This document shows positions 63,198 through 64,000 of a DNA stretch of 64,000 nucleotides, in pieces. Positions within the stretch are counted from its first letter, which is position 1. Each line of letters starts with the position of its first letter. Source of the DNA: Zea mays (Eukaryota > Streptophyta > Magnoliopsida > Poales > Poaceae); contig NC_050104.1 of the NCBI RefSeq assembly GCF_902167145.1, positions 9,570,001 to 9,634,000 of the forward strand. Reading direction: 5' to 3'. The position numbers were made by a program, and so were the translations under genes. Below the pieces are notes generated by a model. The model saw only the letters and a list, made by a program, of their open reading frames with translations. It was not told the DNA's origin and searched no databases.

Positions 63198-63565
63198 ATA
63201 TTGTTTATTATGTAGCTATTGTACAATTTTCTGTGTTGGCAATCATCGTGTTGTCGTTTCATTGCAGGTTTTAGAAACATCACTTTATAGGGGAGGTGCT
63301 GCCGAATTTTTTATTGACAATAGTATTTTTTGTACATAGGTGTCATTCTGACTTGACCTTGTCCACCGTTAGCTTGACTCGTACGCGATCTTAGGTATAT
63401 ATTGTTTTAGTACATTATTCATAGATTATGTAATTTCGTTTGATGTGGTCATTTAATATTTACTATATAGTTATTAGTTAATAAGTAGTTATTATTTATT
63501 TATTACTTAGTAAGTATTTAGGCTTAAGTAGTTATTATTGAGTTAGTAGTCCATGTTTGCAATAG

Positions 63566-64000
63566 ATAGACACCCTAGTGACACTATACCATGGAGGAAG
63601 CGTGGAGACATATGTTTATGGGAATGCTAGTTTTTATGGTATGAAGAACGTGACCATGATGTTCGATGAAAGACCATCTTTTGCCCAGATTTTCGCTCGA
63701 GCTTGTGAGGAGATCAGTTGCAATATAAACGACCCTAGAATATCAATTCAGGGTTTGTTGTCCCATATTACATCTGAGACAGTTGTCCGACGGTTGATCT
63801 CCATTTCCTCAGAAGATGATTGGGTGAGATATGTCAGAATTGTGAAGACAATTGTTCCACCATGTTTGGATGTGGTTGTTCGAAAGTTATCTGTTAGTCA
63901 TTGCGATGCTCCATTCGGGTTGTCTCCACAAATGCCAAATGCATCTCGTATTGAAGCTCCTTTGCCTGAGCTTCCGGAAGAAGTGGTTGTTGTGCCCGAT
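63566..64000 (+). CDS. Mutator-like transposase, N-terminal exon (runs off window)
   Basis: 145 codons open to the window edge with no stop. It begins IDTLVTLYHGGSVETYVYGN and continues FYGMKNVTMMFDERPSF, a pattern familiar from the N-terminal region of plant MULE (MuDR-type) transposases. No ATG opens it. The preceding TTTGCAATAG is a plausible splice acceptor and upstream text is AT-rich, so it is probably an internal exon. The DDE core and zinc finger would lie beyond the edge. Confidence 0.5.
   Translation, partial: MDTLVTLYHGGSVETYVYGNASFYGMKNVTMMFDERPSFAQIFARACEEISCNINDPRISIQGLLSHITSETVVRRLISISSEDDWVRYVRIVKTIVPPCLDVVVRKLSVSHCDAPFGLSPQMPNASRIEAPLPELPEEVVVVPD

Overview
This window is plant nuclear DNA, almost certainly from a large grass genome. 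Maize or a close relative fits best: the copia LTRs carry arrays of the CCGGACTGTCCGGTG palindrome, Sirevirus and Tat-type gypsy elements are nested in one another, and the only intact host gene has the GC-rich single exon typical of grasses. The species is inferred, not proven. There are no rRNA or tRNA genes and no prokaryotic features.

About nine tenths of the window is transposable elements inserted into each other. Most insertion edges can be read to the base because both target-site duplications (TSDs) survive. Left part (1-13708): the 3' half of a Sirevirus-type copia element (copy A, 3' LTR 12467-13708) is cut by the 3' end of a CACTA DNA transposon (ending at 9146). That transposon is in turn cut by a decayed Tat-type Ty3/gypsy element (copy A, 3' LTR 6442-8342). 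A solo LTR (10420-11678, TSD ATGTC) lies downstream of the copia pol.

Centre (13709-40990): a LINE with a zinc-knuckle ORF1 and an endonuclease/RT/zf-RVT ORF2 is split by a 4.2-kb solo LTR (17252-21460, TSD TCAGC). It is split again by a 17.4-kb Tat-type gypsy element on the minus strand (copy B, 22734-40152, TSD CAACT). Copy B itself holds a 3.5-kb solo LTR (27301-30804, TSD CTTGC). Removing the insertions leaves ORF2 in register across both cut sites.

Right of that (41031-43574) is a 5'-truncated copia element of a different lineage. Its LTR ends 22 bp past the stop codon of the one intact host gene, a UDP-glycosyltransferase on the minus strand (43597-45123). The gene's upstream side carries two Tourist-like MITEs, a decayed CACTA protein fragment and a foldback element. 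At 47401-60039 a third large solo LTR (TSD GAATG) is split by a complete but inactivated Sirevirus (copy B, 50809-59964, TSD GATGT). The right end has a GC-rich leader-like region, another Sirevirus solo LTR (62029-63197, TSD ATATT), and an open Mutator-like transposase exon that runs off the edge.

Apart from the glycosyltransferase there is no pathway to reconstruct. The interest lies in the nesting order, the decay pattern and several unexplained structures inside LTRs: a 5S-rRNA-like segment, a conserved acidic micro-ORF with a plausible intron, in-frame 57-bp arrays and conserved hairpins.
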